Shown here in pieces: positions 1-7,055 of a stretch of 39,618 bases of DNA; the stretch's first letter is position 1; every line of letters begins with the position of its first letter. A program made the translations under genes and the position numbers. The notes below the pieces were generated by a model. That model saw nothing but the letters and a program-made list of their open reading frames with translations, made no database searches and was not told the DNA's origin. This DNA is from Mesotoga sp. UBA6090 (lineage in GTDB: Bacteria; Thermotogota; Thermotogae; Petrotogales; Kosmotogaceae): contig NZ_DIXC01000024.1 in assembly GCF_002435945.1 (NCBI RefSeq), positions 1 to 39,618 of the forward strand. The letters are read 5' to 3'.

Positions 1-327
1 TTCGATTAAGCATGGCTAGAAGTTTACTTCTTCGCCTTCTTGGCACACTGGAACGAAGAACAGGTTATTCCTCTTGGACAAACAACGAAGGACGCGTCTT
101 CTCAGCGCAGACGGGTTTTCAAGTGCGAGATCCCGTGCAGAAGCTTCACGGGATGACAAAGTGAGTGGATTTAGGGGAAGGCGGCACCAGTCTGTCCACC
201 GTATTTGCCGTGTTGGATCCTCATTTTCAGTTGCCGAAAATACCTAACTAGAGACTCTTATTTATTGGAAAGAGTAAGAATCTTACTTGAATTAGATGAA
301 ATAAGCATAGTTCGAGCAGATTTGTAT
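1..327. other. Intergenic DNA with repeat fragments
   Basis: I see no convincing gene here. The stretch carries repeat debris of the kind found elsewhere in the window, including a perfect palindrome at 130-154. An open reading frame can be drawn on the plus strand from about 205, but it runs mostly antisense to the AbiEii gene and has no recognisable features. Confidence 0.5.
130..154. repeat. REP-like palindrome (ATCCCGTG / CACGGGAT)
   Basis: Perfect 8-bp arms ATCCCGTG (130-137) and CACGGGAT (147-154) are separated by 9 bases. The same outer arms recur at 21528-21605 with a much longer interior, and in inverted form near 30988-31005. This is a dispersed repetitive extragenic element, not a terminator: no T-run follows. 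Confidence 0.6.
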
Positions 328-1167
328 TCATTCAAGAATGTCGTCCAGTATTCCTCTTATTGTGTGACAGATGTGATTGAACCCGATATCCCTGGCATAA
401 TCGAACTGATTCTGATAGTCCTTCCAGGACTCATTCATTGCATTGCTGGTCTGGACAGTTTCCATTATTTCATCATAGCGCTTGATTATGTGTGTAGTTC
501 CTCTGCTTTGGCAGGTATTTAACAAAGCTTCCTTCAAAGTACGCGGATCTATGTTTTGCCATTGCAGCTTGCGAATTATATAGATGTCGTAGAAATCCCT
601 GGGACGAGTATTCTGATTTCCTCTTGTTATCGTTGTTTCTAGTTTCTCGGCCATTATCGTCTCCAGGTTATATGCAAGTATTCTGATGCTCCGGGAACCG
701 AAAAGCAGTTTAAATTCATAGTCGATTTCTTTTGGCGTTATTATGTCTCCTGTGGTTATATCCACTTTAAGAGGCACTTTTATCGGAGGGTACGTTGCTT
801 CCAGTGCTACGCGGTATCCATGATAATCCGAATTCTCACGTATCTCTTCAATTCTTCTGAGTAAGAAAACAACATCATCATTTATTTCTATCGTGCAAAC
901 CTCGTTCAGCATGTTTGATATACTTTCAGCATTCACCTTTAGCCCTTTGATAGTCGCGTCCATATCCATCGTTGTTCTTGTATCTAGGCCTACTATTGAT
1001 GCGATAAGAAATCCACCTTTTAAGATGAATTTCGATTTGTAGCGTGATGATGAAATTCTTTCCAGCAAACGCTCTAGCATATAGTTCTGAAGGACAATCT
1101 GGGCAGATATGTTCTTGCTTCTTGCCATGTTCTTAATGATCGCTTTCAGTTGCATCGAATTCTTCAA
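328..1167 (-). CDS. AbiEii/AbiGii-type nucleotidyltransferase toxin
   Basis: This is the probable toxin of a type IV toxin-antitoxin pair, 279 residues long. Members of the family are DNA polymerase beta-like nucleotidyltransferases; characterised relatives inhibit growth by modifying nucleotide or tRNA targets. The sequence shows the family's first motif, KGG followed by R-x-T-x-D-x-D: Gly51-Gly52 with acidic residues Asp68 and Asp70. A downstream block, MAEKLE...R-P-R-D-F-Y-D-I, fits the second conserved region. The start is TTG at 1167, overlapping the antitoxin stop (TTGA) and preceded by GAGGTG at a good distance, so the two genes are translationally coupled. Family assignment is firm. 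The actual target of this toxin cannot be read from the sequence. Confidence 0.88.
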   Translation of the reverse strand: MKNSMQLKAIIKNMARSKNISAQIVLQNYMLERLLERISSSRYKSKFILKGGFLIASIVGLDTRTTMDMDATIKGLKVNAESISNMLNEVCTIEINDDVVFLLRRIEEIRENSDYHGYRVALEATYPPIKVPLKVDITTGDIITPKEIDYEFKLLFGSRSIRILAYNLETIMAEKLETTITRGNQNTRPRDFYDIYIIRKLQWQNIDPRTLKEALLNTCQSRGTTHIIKRYDEIMETVQTSNAMNESWKDYQNQFDYARDIGFNHICHTIRGILDDILE

Positions 1168-1757
1168 AGTAACACCTCAAAATAGGCTCGGAGCTTCTTT
1201 TCTACCCTCATTAGTTTTGCATATTTTGAAATCAAGGGAATATCTCTATTGGGCAGTTTTGCATATCTCTTGAATGCTTCGCTGATGATCTGGATATCTG
1301 TATGACTTCGCCCTTTCAGAGTGTCACACAGCGTTCTCTCTGCGTTGTACACCCTAACATCGTTACCATTAGGAGTTTTCTTCGTGATTACACCAAGTTC
1401 GTACAACCCGTCTTTCACACGATAGTATTCAACATTTTCTTTGTTCAGATTTGAGGTATTATAGCCTAACGGAAATGTCATCGAATATTTGATCGGAGTT
1501 TGATCTGTCAAATCAAGCAAGAATAGAGCTGTTCCATGAGAGAATATACCCCTCCTGTAACGGCTTTGGAGATTGAACATCTCATCGTCAAGAATTGTTG
1601 GAATGATATAAACGCCGCGTTCTGATCTTTCAAGAAGACCTCTTTCTACCATGATTCTCAAATTCTGACGATTAATCCCCGCATTTGTGACTTGCCTCGA
1701 TGTGACTATTCCGTTGTTTTTACGTGCGATGTCTAGAATCTTTTCTACATAGGACAT
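1164..1757 (-). CDS. AbiEi-type antitoxin / autorepressor
   Basis: This is the antitoxin partner of the downstream AbiEii gene. The first ~50 residues look like the winged helix-turn-helix of AbiEi (reading through S-R-Q-V-T-N-A-G-I and G-V-Y). The rest matches the AbiEi C-terminal region, with N-A-E-R-T-L-C-D-T-L near residue 140. The frame is open further upstream, but ATG at 1757 is the credible start: it has AGAGGCG just before it and lies downstream of a clear promoter, giving 197 residues. Known AbiEi proteins bind inverted repeats at their own promoter and repress it, and such a repeat is present here (1787-1825). The antitoxin stop overlaps the toxin start by four bases. Confidence 0.85.
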   Translation of the reverse strand: MSYVEKILDIARKNNGIVTSRQVTNAGINRQNLRIMVERGLLERSERGVYIIPTILDDEMFNLQSRYRRGIFSHGTALFLLDLTDQTPIKYSMTFPLGYNTSNLNKENVEYYRVKDGLYELGVITKKTPNGNDVRVYNAERTLCDTLKGRSHTDIQIISEAFKRYAKLPNRDIPLISKYAKLMRVEKKLRAYFEVLL

Positions 1758-1786
1758 ATATCGCCTCTTGCAAAAAAATGAAATAT

Positions 1787-1829
1787 CATTCGTGCATACA
1801 ATTGTATCGCTTGTATGCACGAATGTCAA
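1787..1829 (-). promoter_or_regulatory. abiE promoter embedded in a perfect 14-bp palindrome
   Basis: Read on the minus strand there is TTGACA (1824-1829), a 17-base spacer, and TACAAT (1801-1806), a near-perfect housekeeping promoter. A perfect inverted repeat, CATTCGTGCATACA (1787-1800) and TGTATGCACGAATG (1812-1825), lies so that the -10 box falls between the arms and one arm fills the spacer and touches the -35 box. Expected transcription start is near 1794, about 37 bases before the antitoxin ATG. The geometry is what an autorepressor operator should look like. Binding by AbiEi is inferred. Confidence 0.85.
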
Positions 1830-2351
1830 TCCTCTCAAAATCTGGACTCCGGCTTTTTTACTTCGACCAAGGATCTTTGCGCACAAACTCATTATTACCG
1901 ACCAGTGAAGTGGTTCTCAGCACACTCAGAGGCAGTATGCAGTCAACGGATTTCCGTTCTCCGAGAAGAGTCATCAGGCGTCTTTCGTCGCAGATCAAGA
2001 ATCTATCCTTCGAAGTACGGTTCATTGTTCAGACGCTATGCGTCCAGGGTGCTTTGTAAAGATCGAAGATCATGGTTCTGGTGCTTCGCACCTATATTCT
2101 TCCTTCCAACACTCGAAATCTTCTACGGGACTCCATTATTTACATTCCGTTAACATACTGGTTGCCCCAGGATCATCAGCGAAAGTGAGACGGCTTCATT
2201 CTAATGCTGGGCAAGAACGGCTCAGGCTGCAATACCCCCTGCTTAGCGGGTGAAGCGTATGCTAGTCGCCCTCTTTTCGCTCACTTCTTACAATCAATGA
2301 AGGAGTATCGAGATGCTGAACGGAGTTCAGATGATAACCTCATCCACTGGG
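1830..2351. other. Intergenic DNA with repeat fragments
   Basis: No gene is supported. A segment around 2025-2055 (GACGCTATGCGTCCAGG) resembles the tail of the large dispersed repeat at 21350-21367. This suggests an eroded or partial copy. Several short frames are open but overlap each other and show no recognisable protein features. Confidence 0.5.
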
Positions 2352-2383
2352 GGGGACAGACAATGGAAAACCTGTCTGTCCCC
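2352..2383. repeat. Perfect 11-bp inverted repeat next to the IS3 remnant
   Basis: GGGGACAGACA (2352-2362) and TGTCTGTCCCC (2373-2383) are exact reverse complements separated by 10 bases. The right-hand arm, starting with TG, lies about 90 bases before orfA, where the left terminal repeat of an IS3-type element is expected. The left-hand arm could be the end of an abutting lost copy, or the whole could be a simple hairpin. The element's other end is missing here, so the terminal-repeat reading is not proven. Confidence 0.5.
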
Positions 2384-3030
2384 ACATTTTGAAGTGCTCT
2401 CGTATTCACCCCCCAGGGGAATTGGACAAGTAGGTGGCGAATAGTAGACTAAGAAGAAGGGGTGAATATGGATGAAGCATCCGAAGGGAAAGTATTATGA
2501 TCCTGAGTTCAAACTTAGATTGGCTAAGGAGTTTGTGGAGACAGACAGGACACTTGAAGAGATTGCACAAGAGAACGGAATCGATTCTAAGTTATTGAGT
2601 AAATGGACTGTGAAATACAGAAAGGAAGGAGAAGCTGCGTTCTTTAAAGGATTGCAATCTGGAAGTTTCATTAGAGATCCAAATAAGATTCCACCTGTTC
2701 TATATAAGGAACTGGGACTTGACAAGATAAGAGAGAATCCAAGCGAACTCAAGGGTTCTTTCACAGAGAAAGAGAAGCTATTGCTAGAAATAGCCGAATA
2801 CAAATTGCAGGTGAAGATACTGAAAGAAGCGTTAAAAAAAAAGAGAGAAGCCGAATAACTGACAGATTCCTGGCTGACGATTATATAGGACAGGGCTTTG
2901 CAGTTAAGTTTGTACTACTCGTCCTTTCTTTTCCAAAGAGCAGCTATTACTACAATAGGAAAGTGAGGATTATCCTGGTCGGTAAACCACCTAATAGAAC
3001 TCGCGGTTTCTGTAATAAGAGAGACGGAAC
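2373..3030 (+). mobile_element. Truncated IS3-family insertion sequence
   Basis: The remnant contains a full orfA and the first ~60 codons of orfB; all of the catalytic DDE core is missing. The left boundary is put at the TGTCTGTCCCC arm and the right boundary at about 3030, where the orfB-like reading changes into a different protein family without leaving the frame. No right terminal repeat or target duplication is visible. Confidence 0.65.
2472..2858 (+). CDS. IS3-family transposase OrfA (helix-turn-helix protein)
   Basis: This 128-residue basic protein has a transposase-type helix-turn-helix at residues ~10-55 (F-K-L-R-L-A-K-E...L-E-E-I-A-Q-E-N-G-I...L-L-S-K-W). A leucine/lysine-rich segment near the C-terminus (E-K-L-L-L-E-I-A...L-K-E-A-L-K-K-K) corresponds to the coiled coil of OrfA proteins. 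A run of nine A residues at 2834-2842 lies just before the stop, and the -1 frame continues as orfB. This is the classic programmed frameshift site of IS3-family elements. AAGGGGTG upstream serves as ribosome site. Because orfB is truncated, the element should be immobile unless helped in trans. Confidence 0.85.
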   Translation: MKHPKGKYYDPEFKLRLAKEFVETDRTLEEIAQENGIDSKLLSKWTVKYRKEGEAAFFKGLQSGSFIRDPNKIPPVLYKELGLDKIRENPSELKGSFTEKEKLLLEIAEYKLQVKILKEALKKKREAE

Positions 3031-3208
3031 AATAGAAGATGTTGTCAATCTTCTTTCTGAATATGATTCGGCTGAGATTGCGGGGGTAGTTAAAAGCAGC
3101 AGGATAATCGGAAGGACGACCGCGAATTCTTGGAGCCTTATTCTGAATATTCCTAGATCGGAGATAACTAGATGCTTAGAAGGAGCAGACCATCATCACA
3201 GGCACTGA
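2843..3208 (+). pseudogene. Chimera: truncated IS3 orfB fused in frame to a DUF6922-like C-terminus
   Basis: Entered by -1 slippage from orfA, this frame first reads like the start of IS3 OrfB (R-F-L-A-D-D-Y-I-G...S-S-Y-Y-Y-N-R-K and a G-K-P-P segment followed by K-R-D-G). From about 3030 it changes character: E-Y-D-S-A-E-I...V-V-K-S-S-R...N-S-W-S-L-I-L-N-I-P-R-S-E-I-T-R-C. That pattern resembles the C-terminal half of the small DUF6922 proteins often encoded directly upstream of AbiEii-like nucleotidyltransferases, and such a gene follows here. The simplest reading is insertion of the IS into, or recombination with, a DUF6922 gene that removed the DUF6922 N-terminus and the IS right end. The DUF6922 assignment is from memory of the family pattern and is moderate. 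Confidence 0.6.
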
Positions 3209-3903
3209 ATCTTCTAAATATTCTTGAAAGTAAAGTCCCCGATTTTTATCTTGCGGGGGGAACTGCTTTAGCGATGTACTATGAACACCGTGTGAGTTTC
3301 GATCTGGATTTCTTTACAGCTAGGTCTTATTGGCCAGAAGTGCTGCTCGAACATTCGAAGCAGTTTGGTGTTTCGGTGGAGAATGTGAGGCTTCAGACAG
3401 GGACGCTCGAAGTAGAGATTGAGGGCGTACGTGCGTGCTTTTTCGAATATCATTACGCGTTAGTTGAACCCTTCAATAAGTATAGATCGCTAGATGTAGC
3501 TTCGATAATGTATATCGCCGCTATGAAGCTTAGCGCTGTCGCCCGATGAGCAGAGAAGAAGGATTATTTCGATCTCGCTGAAATCCTCAAGAGAGAGGCT
3601 TCGGAAAGAGTTCTTCAAGCGTTTGTCATGAAGTATGGTAGAGAAGTTGATTTGTACCACATAATAAGGGCTTTAACCTTTTTCAATGATGTGGAGAACT
3701 CGCCCGATCCATTAGAAGCAGCCTTGACCTGGAAAGAAGTGAAAGAATGCCTGGAAGCGAAAAGCAAAGAGCTGTTTGAATCAGCAAAGATCTGGCTGGA
3801 CCCGATCATGATTAAGAATGTGTCTAAGAATAGACTCTCTGTCTACATTCTGCAATTTGTTCTTAGTACCGCAGAAGACATTTTTATTCTTCGTCAAGAA
3901 TGA
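3172..3903 (+). pseudogene. AbiEii-like nucleotidyltransferase broken by an in-frame TGA
   Basis: Residues 1-125 contain the family signature L-A-G-G-T-A-L-A followed by F-D-L-D-F-F. The frame is then stopped by TGA at 3547-3549 and continues without a shift to 3903 for another 118 codons. Immediately after the stop the reading is A-E-K-K-D-Y-F-D-L, which corresponds to the family's R-G-x-K-K-D-x-x-D-L block, so the TGA sits where a glycine (GGA) is usual. A single G-to-T change would explain it. If translation restarted at the ATG at 3628, the product would lack the active site. It is therefore probably a dead gene, or encodes a truncated protein. It overlaps the DUF6922-like remnant upstream, as such pairs commonly do. 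Confidence 0.75.
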
Positions 3904-4140
3904 GTCAGATGCAAGTTCCCCGTGGTCAGTTGCAGGACGTTTGCAAAGGACGTTGAAGGCTGAAAACCTTTATCCATAATCGGTCAGCTTTCTCCGAGAA
4001 AAGCCCTTCGAGAAGATCAAAATCAGATCCCTAAATAGACTTGTGAAGACAAAGCAAGCCGTTTCGAAGAACCGCTCATATGTGAAAGGAAACTGAGCAA
4101 ACTCGCATTTGTTTTTTCAAGCGCTGAAATCATGTTTCTT

Positions 4141-4983
4141 CTAAGTGTCAGGGTTGTTGTAGATCTTTTCTCCCGGCTTCAGCGAATGAACTAGCCAGAC
4201 GTTTCCTCCTATGATACAGTTATCGCCCACTACGGTGTTTCCGCCAAGCACAGTAGCTCCTGCGTAGATAACGACATGATTACCGATGTCTGGATGACGC
4301 TTGATTCCCTTTATTGGATTGCCATTCTCGTCTAGCTCGAAGCTTTTCGCACCAAGCGTTACACCTTGATATATCTTTACATGGTGACCTATAGTGCAGG
4401 TTTCTCCTATTACGACACCGGTGCCGTGGTCAATGAAGAAATAACTCCCGATTTCTGCACCCGGATGAATGTCTATTCCAGTCTTCTGATGAGCATACTC
4501 CGTCATTATTCTGGGAATCAGCGGAACCTCCAGCTTGTAAAGAATGTGGGCGAGCCTATAAGTGCTTATCGCCTCGTAGGCTGGATAAGCAATCATGATT
4601 TCTTCTTCTGATTTGGCCGCTGGATCTCCTTCATATGCGGCCCGCACGTCTTTGACTAGAGCCACCGCGACCGAGGGTAGTTGACCCAGGAATTCTTTTA
4701 CAACGTCCTCTGCGCCTTCCTTTCCCAATTCAGGCCGTATCTCCCTAATCATTTCCCTAAGAATATTCAAAGCCTCAGAGAGGAGTGCGGCACCGTCAAC
4801 GGTTCGGGCATGTGAAAGCTGTGGACAAAAGGTTTTGCGAATGAGATGAATAAGTTCTATCGTCTTCAGTTTGATATGCCCAAGTGAGTAGGACTTAGAG
4901 GAACAATGAGTCTTGGCGATTTGTTCGTATGCTTTTGAGACTCGTTCTGAAATTTCACTTCTAAAACTATCATTCATATACAT
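4141..4983 (-). CDS. cysE: Serine O-acetyltransferase
   Basis: The enzyme transfers acetyl from acetyl-CoA to L-serine, giving O-acetylserine for cysteine synthesis in the cytosol. The ~130-residue helical N-terminal part is followed by the left-handed beta-helix of hexapeptide repeats. The catalytic block I-D-H-G-T-G-V-V-I-G-E-T, the loop K-R-H-P-D-I-G, and repeats such as G-A-T-V-L-G-G are all visible. ATG at 4983 is chosen because GGGAGAG lies four bases upstream; a second ATG follows at 4977, and an in-frame extension to 5085 has no ribosome site. The result is 280 residues, the longer form with an extended N-terminus. No cysK or other sulfur gene is adjacent, and the gene stands alone between two repeat-rich stretches. 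Its last residues (N-N-P-D-T) end soon after the helix, which may affect feedback control. Confidence 0.88.
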   Translation of the reverse strand: MYMNDSFRSEISERVSKAYEQIAKTHCSSKSYSLGHIKLKTIELIHLIRKTFCPQLSHARTVDGAALLSEALNILREMIREIRPELGKEGAEDVVKEFLGQLPSVAVALVKDVRAAYEGDPAAKSEEEIMIAYPAYEAISTYRLAHILYKLEVPLIPRIMTEYAHQKTGIDIHPGAEIGSYFFIDHGTGVVIGETCTIGHHVKIYQGVTLGAKSFELDENGNPIKGIKRHPDIGNHVVIYAGATVLGGNTVVGDNCIIGGNVWLVHSLKPGEKIYNNPDT

Positions 4984-5270
4984 ACTTCTCTCCCAAAAAA
5001 GAATTTTCTTGATTTCTTTCAGTATAGACGAGAAAGTATTGGTTTTCTTTGCGGTAAGGTATGTATGAGTTTTATAGCGTCGCAATAAGTGGCTGAGACA
5101 AAGGCTATAGCTCTTTGGAGACTCGGTTCTTCACTTCGTGAGAAGGCGTGGTCAACTTCGTCGGGAAGTGGTGCTGGCGCTTTCGCACCAGGAACACAGC
5201 GAAGAGCCGCTTACCGATCTTCTTTATCTGTGATCCCATGATCCCATTCAGGATCATATTCTTCTTGTAG

Positions 5271-5290
5271 GGGCGAACGGCTGTTCGCCC
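5271..5290. repeat. Perfect hairpin GGGCGAAC / GTTCGCCC
   Basis: Eight-base perfect arms at 5271-5278 and 5283-5290 enclose a 4-base loop. It is followed by a second smaller GAGGG/CCCTC stem near 5295-5311. There is no T-run, so it is read as a repetitive extragenic palindrome rather than a terminator. Confidence 0.55.
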
Positions 5291-5334
5291 GAAGAGAGGG
5301 AAGCCCTCCCTCAGGCGCGAAGCAGAAGGCAAAA

Positions 5335-5835
5335 AGGAGCCAGTCTGCTGACGCAGGCGAGTCACCTTCGGTGGCCAGACTTTGCTTCGCAAAGGCCAGT
5401 TCCGGCTACACCGGGCTAAAAGAGCCGCTGGGATAAGAAACGTTGGTCGCCGCAAAGAAACGTCCTTGGTCCTTCGTCCAAGACCGTGGACCCGTCCTTC
5501 GAAAGATCCGAAGCGGAAGCGAGGCTGCTTCGCAGCAAGCCTCTCAGGTCAACCGTCAACAGTTCTCCGTCCTCCGAGAAAGCGTATGAGCCGGGTCTAG
5601 GGTTGTGGGGTCTAGGGTTGTGGGGTCTAGGGTTGTGGTCTAGGGTCTGGCAAGAGCCTTAGGAACTGTTCTTGGAAAGAGCAATTCTTCGTTCCGACAC
5701 TTTGTGTCAAAGTTCTTCGTTAAGGACCACGAGATAAGGAAACAGGGCGAGACGGTGCTCTCGTCTTCTCGTGAGCGCAGCGAACTCTCGTAAATGCTCT
5801 TTCTCGGCTGTCAAAGCGTGCAGCGGATCTTTCAG
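5335..5835 (+). repeat. Large dispersed repeat, copy A
   Basis: From the AGTCTGCTG segment to GCTCTTTCTCGG this ~500-bp block matches copy B (21014-21495) almost base for base over long stretches, in the same orientation. An example is the run from ACGTCCTTGGTCC through AAGATCCGAAGCGG to AGCCTCTCAGGTC. Differences are a few substitutions, a changed number of 15-bp units in the middle, and a divergent patch after GTTCCGAC. A and B flank the whole phosphoester operon as direct repeats. Confidence 0.85.
5594..5638 (+). repeat. 15-bp tandem repeat (GGTCTAGGGTTGTGG) x3
   Basis: Three exact head-to-tail copies lie at 5594-5608, 5609-5623 and 5624-5638, followed by a partial unit. Copy B has one full unit (21275-21289) plus a partial, and the inverted copy near 31240-31277 also has one. 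The array therefore varies in number between copies of the same repeat, as expected for slippage. Confidence 0.9.
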
Positions 5836-5908
5836 GCCTGAAAGAGGAGGTATTAATTCTTCCTGCAGCGAGCCAAAATGTGCCTTTCTGAACTATCAGC
5901 AATATTAA

Positions 5909-5923
5909 GTTTCAGGGTGGAAC
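5909..5923. promoter_or_regulatory. Candidate operator O1 (GTTTCAGGGTGGAAC)
   Basis: This imperfect palindrome has one mismatch in the GTTTCA/TGAAAC arms. The sequence context, A before and AAAATA after, is identical to the perfect version at 6060-6074. A possible -10 box, TATAGT (5928-5933), follows directly with only a weak -35. It probably binds the ROK regulator encoded by the second gene of the operon; that link is inferred from position. Confidence 0.55.
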
Positions 5924-6059
5924 AAAATATAGTCGCTTCTTTACTGCAAAACAGTGGCTTATTCATGGATATTTGGACTTCCGGTTTATTCCCTAAGGCT
6001 TACTCGTTTGCTATAGGTTTGGTTTTTCTTTTTTTGTTATATACAGTGGAGTTGTACTA

Positions 6060-6074
6060 GTTTCATAGTGAAAC
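6060..6074. promoter_or_regulatory. Candidate operator O2 (GTTTCATAGTGAAAC)
   Basis: A perfect 6-bp palindrome, GTTTCA-TAG-TGAAAC, followed by AAAATA as at O1, with the two centres 151 bases apart. It lies 79 bases before the first ATG of the operon. Two matching sites at this spacing suggest a repressor that could loop the leader. No equally clear promoter could be fixed between them. Confidence 0.6.
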
Positions 6075-6152
6075 AAAATACTTCTACTCACTTTTTTGAT
6101 GAAGCCTACAGATTTTCGACTGAATAATACGAGTTATAGGGAGGTGCTTTCA

Positions 6153-6974
6153 ATGGCAAGAACTATGTTAGTTTTGCTGGCTGTCTTATTGGTTTTCACA
6201 CCGGCTTTTGCTTTGATCGAAGCAGAACCGCTGTCGATTAACACTTCTGGTGTAGACAGAATGCCGTGGGTCTTTGAAGACACTATCTATTTTGTTACCC
6301 AGAGCTACAACATCTATCAAGCAACCTGGAATGATGGAGAGTGCGGTGAACCTGAACCGGTGAAAGGAGCGATAAATTCTTCTCAGAATGAGATCAGCCC
6401 TTGTGTAATCAGAAACAACGACGGCGAACTCGTTATGTATTTCGGTCGATATACTGGTTCAGGCAGGGACTACGACTTCTTTAGATCGGTATTCGACGAA
6501 GAAAAAGGTGAATGGGCAGAACCTGAAGTTGTCTTAGAACTGAGCACTGAGACCCAAGACTGGAAGATATGGGTTAACAGCGATGAAACCAAGGCTTACG
6601 TTACCACAAAAGGTGGCTTCGGAGGAGTAGATCCTGTTGGTGGAAGAGATATCTGGGTTTCCGAGAAGCTGAACGGTAAATGGTCGACTCCAGCAAATGT
6701 AAAAGAAGTCAACTCAGCAGGTAATGAATGGTCAGTGTTCGTCGATTCTGATGGAAAGATCTGGTTTGATTCATCGAGGGATGATTCCATAGGGGGTTAC
6801 GATATCTATTTCTATGACCCCTCTACAGGAGAAATCGGTCATCCCGAGATGATGATTAACTCCTTCTACGATGAAAGAAGTCTGTGGACAGATGGCAAAA
6901 TTATCGTATTCTCCACTGTTGACAGACCTAATGGTATGGGCAGTTACGACATTTTCATGGCTGAAATGGAGTAG
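6153..6974 (+). CDS. Secreted WD40-like (PD40) beta-propeller protein
   Basis: This 273-residue protein starts with a signal peptide (hydrophobic stretch at residues 4-20, cleavage near A-F-A). The body is a series of propeller-type blades marked by repeated G-G-R-D-I-W, G-G-Y-D-I-Y and G-S-Y-D-I-F motifs. It is a close stand-alone relative of residues ~25-275 of the last protein of this operon (17387-20863), sharing long identical stretches such as Y-R/F-R-S-V-F-D-E-E-K-G and D-E-R-S-L-W-T-D-G. ATG at 6153 is preceded by GGGAGGTG; the longer frame from 6096 has no ribosome site. It probably binds the extracellular substrate or a partner at the cell surface. No catalytic residues are recognisable. 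First gene of the operon. Confidence 0.75.
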   Translation: MARTMLVLLAVLLVFTPAFALIEAEPLSINTSGVDRMPWVFEDTIYFVTQSYNIYQATWNDGECGEPEPVKGAINSSQNEISPCVIRNNDGELVMYFGRYTGSGRDYDFFRSVFDEEKGEWAEPEVVLELSTETQDWKIWVNSDETKAYVTTKGGFGGVDPVGGRDIWVSEKLNGKWSTPANVKEVNSAGNEWSVFVDSDGKIWFDSSRDDSIGGYDIYFYDPSTGEIGHPEMMINSFYDERSLWTDGKIIVFSTVDRPNGMGSYDIFMAEME

Positions 6975-7055
6975 AACCTTTCTCTTCTTTGTTGAGCCTG
7001 TTCATTGTCCTGGATAGTGGGCGGGCTCTCATTAGGATTTCGAGAGGTGATGGCT

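Larger units (their letters stand above)
4984..6152. other. Non-coding repeat-rich interval before the phosphoester operon
   Basis: Over 1.1 kb without a credible gene. It contains a perfect hairpin (5271-5290), a large dispersed repeat (about 5335-5835) with an internal 15-bp tandem array, and two candidate operators (5909-5923, 6060-6074). Short open frames exist in the repeat and in the leader, but they are either shared between repeat copies with indels or have no ribosome site. Confidence 0.6.

Noticed and set aside
205..522. 105-codon open frame on the plus strand
   Set aside because: Mostly antisense to the well-supported AbiEii gene and without a ribosome site.
3547..3549. Selenocysteine or other recoding at the TGA
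   Set aside because: Family members have a glycine-like position here, no catalytic role is known, and no stem-loop was seen directly after it; a nonsense mutation is simpler.
5105..5600. Short open frames inside the dispersed repeat (also at 21060-21454)
   Set aside because: They follow non-coding repeat sequence; differences between the copies include indels that do not preserve frame, and there is no ribosome site.
5594..5638. Telomere-like TAGGGT wording in the tandem repeat
   Set aside because: Only three units of a 15-bp repeat inside a dispersed bacterial repeat; the resemblance to eukaryotic telomere repeats is coincidental.
5878..6060. Possible 60-residue hydrophobic protein upstream of the operon
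   Set aside because: No ribosome site, begins in repeat DNA, overlaps a candidate operator, and shows no recognisable pattern.
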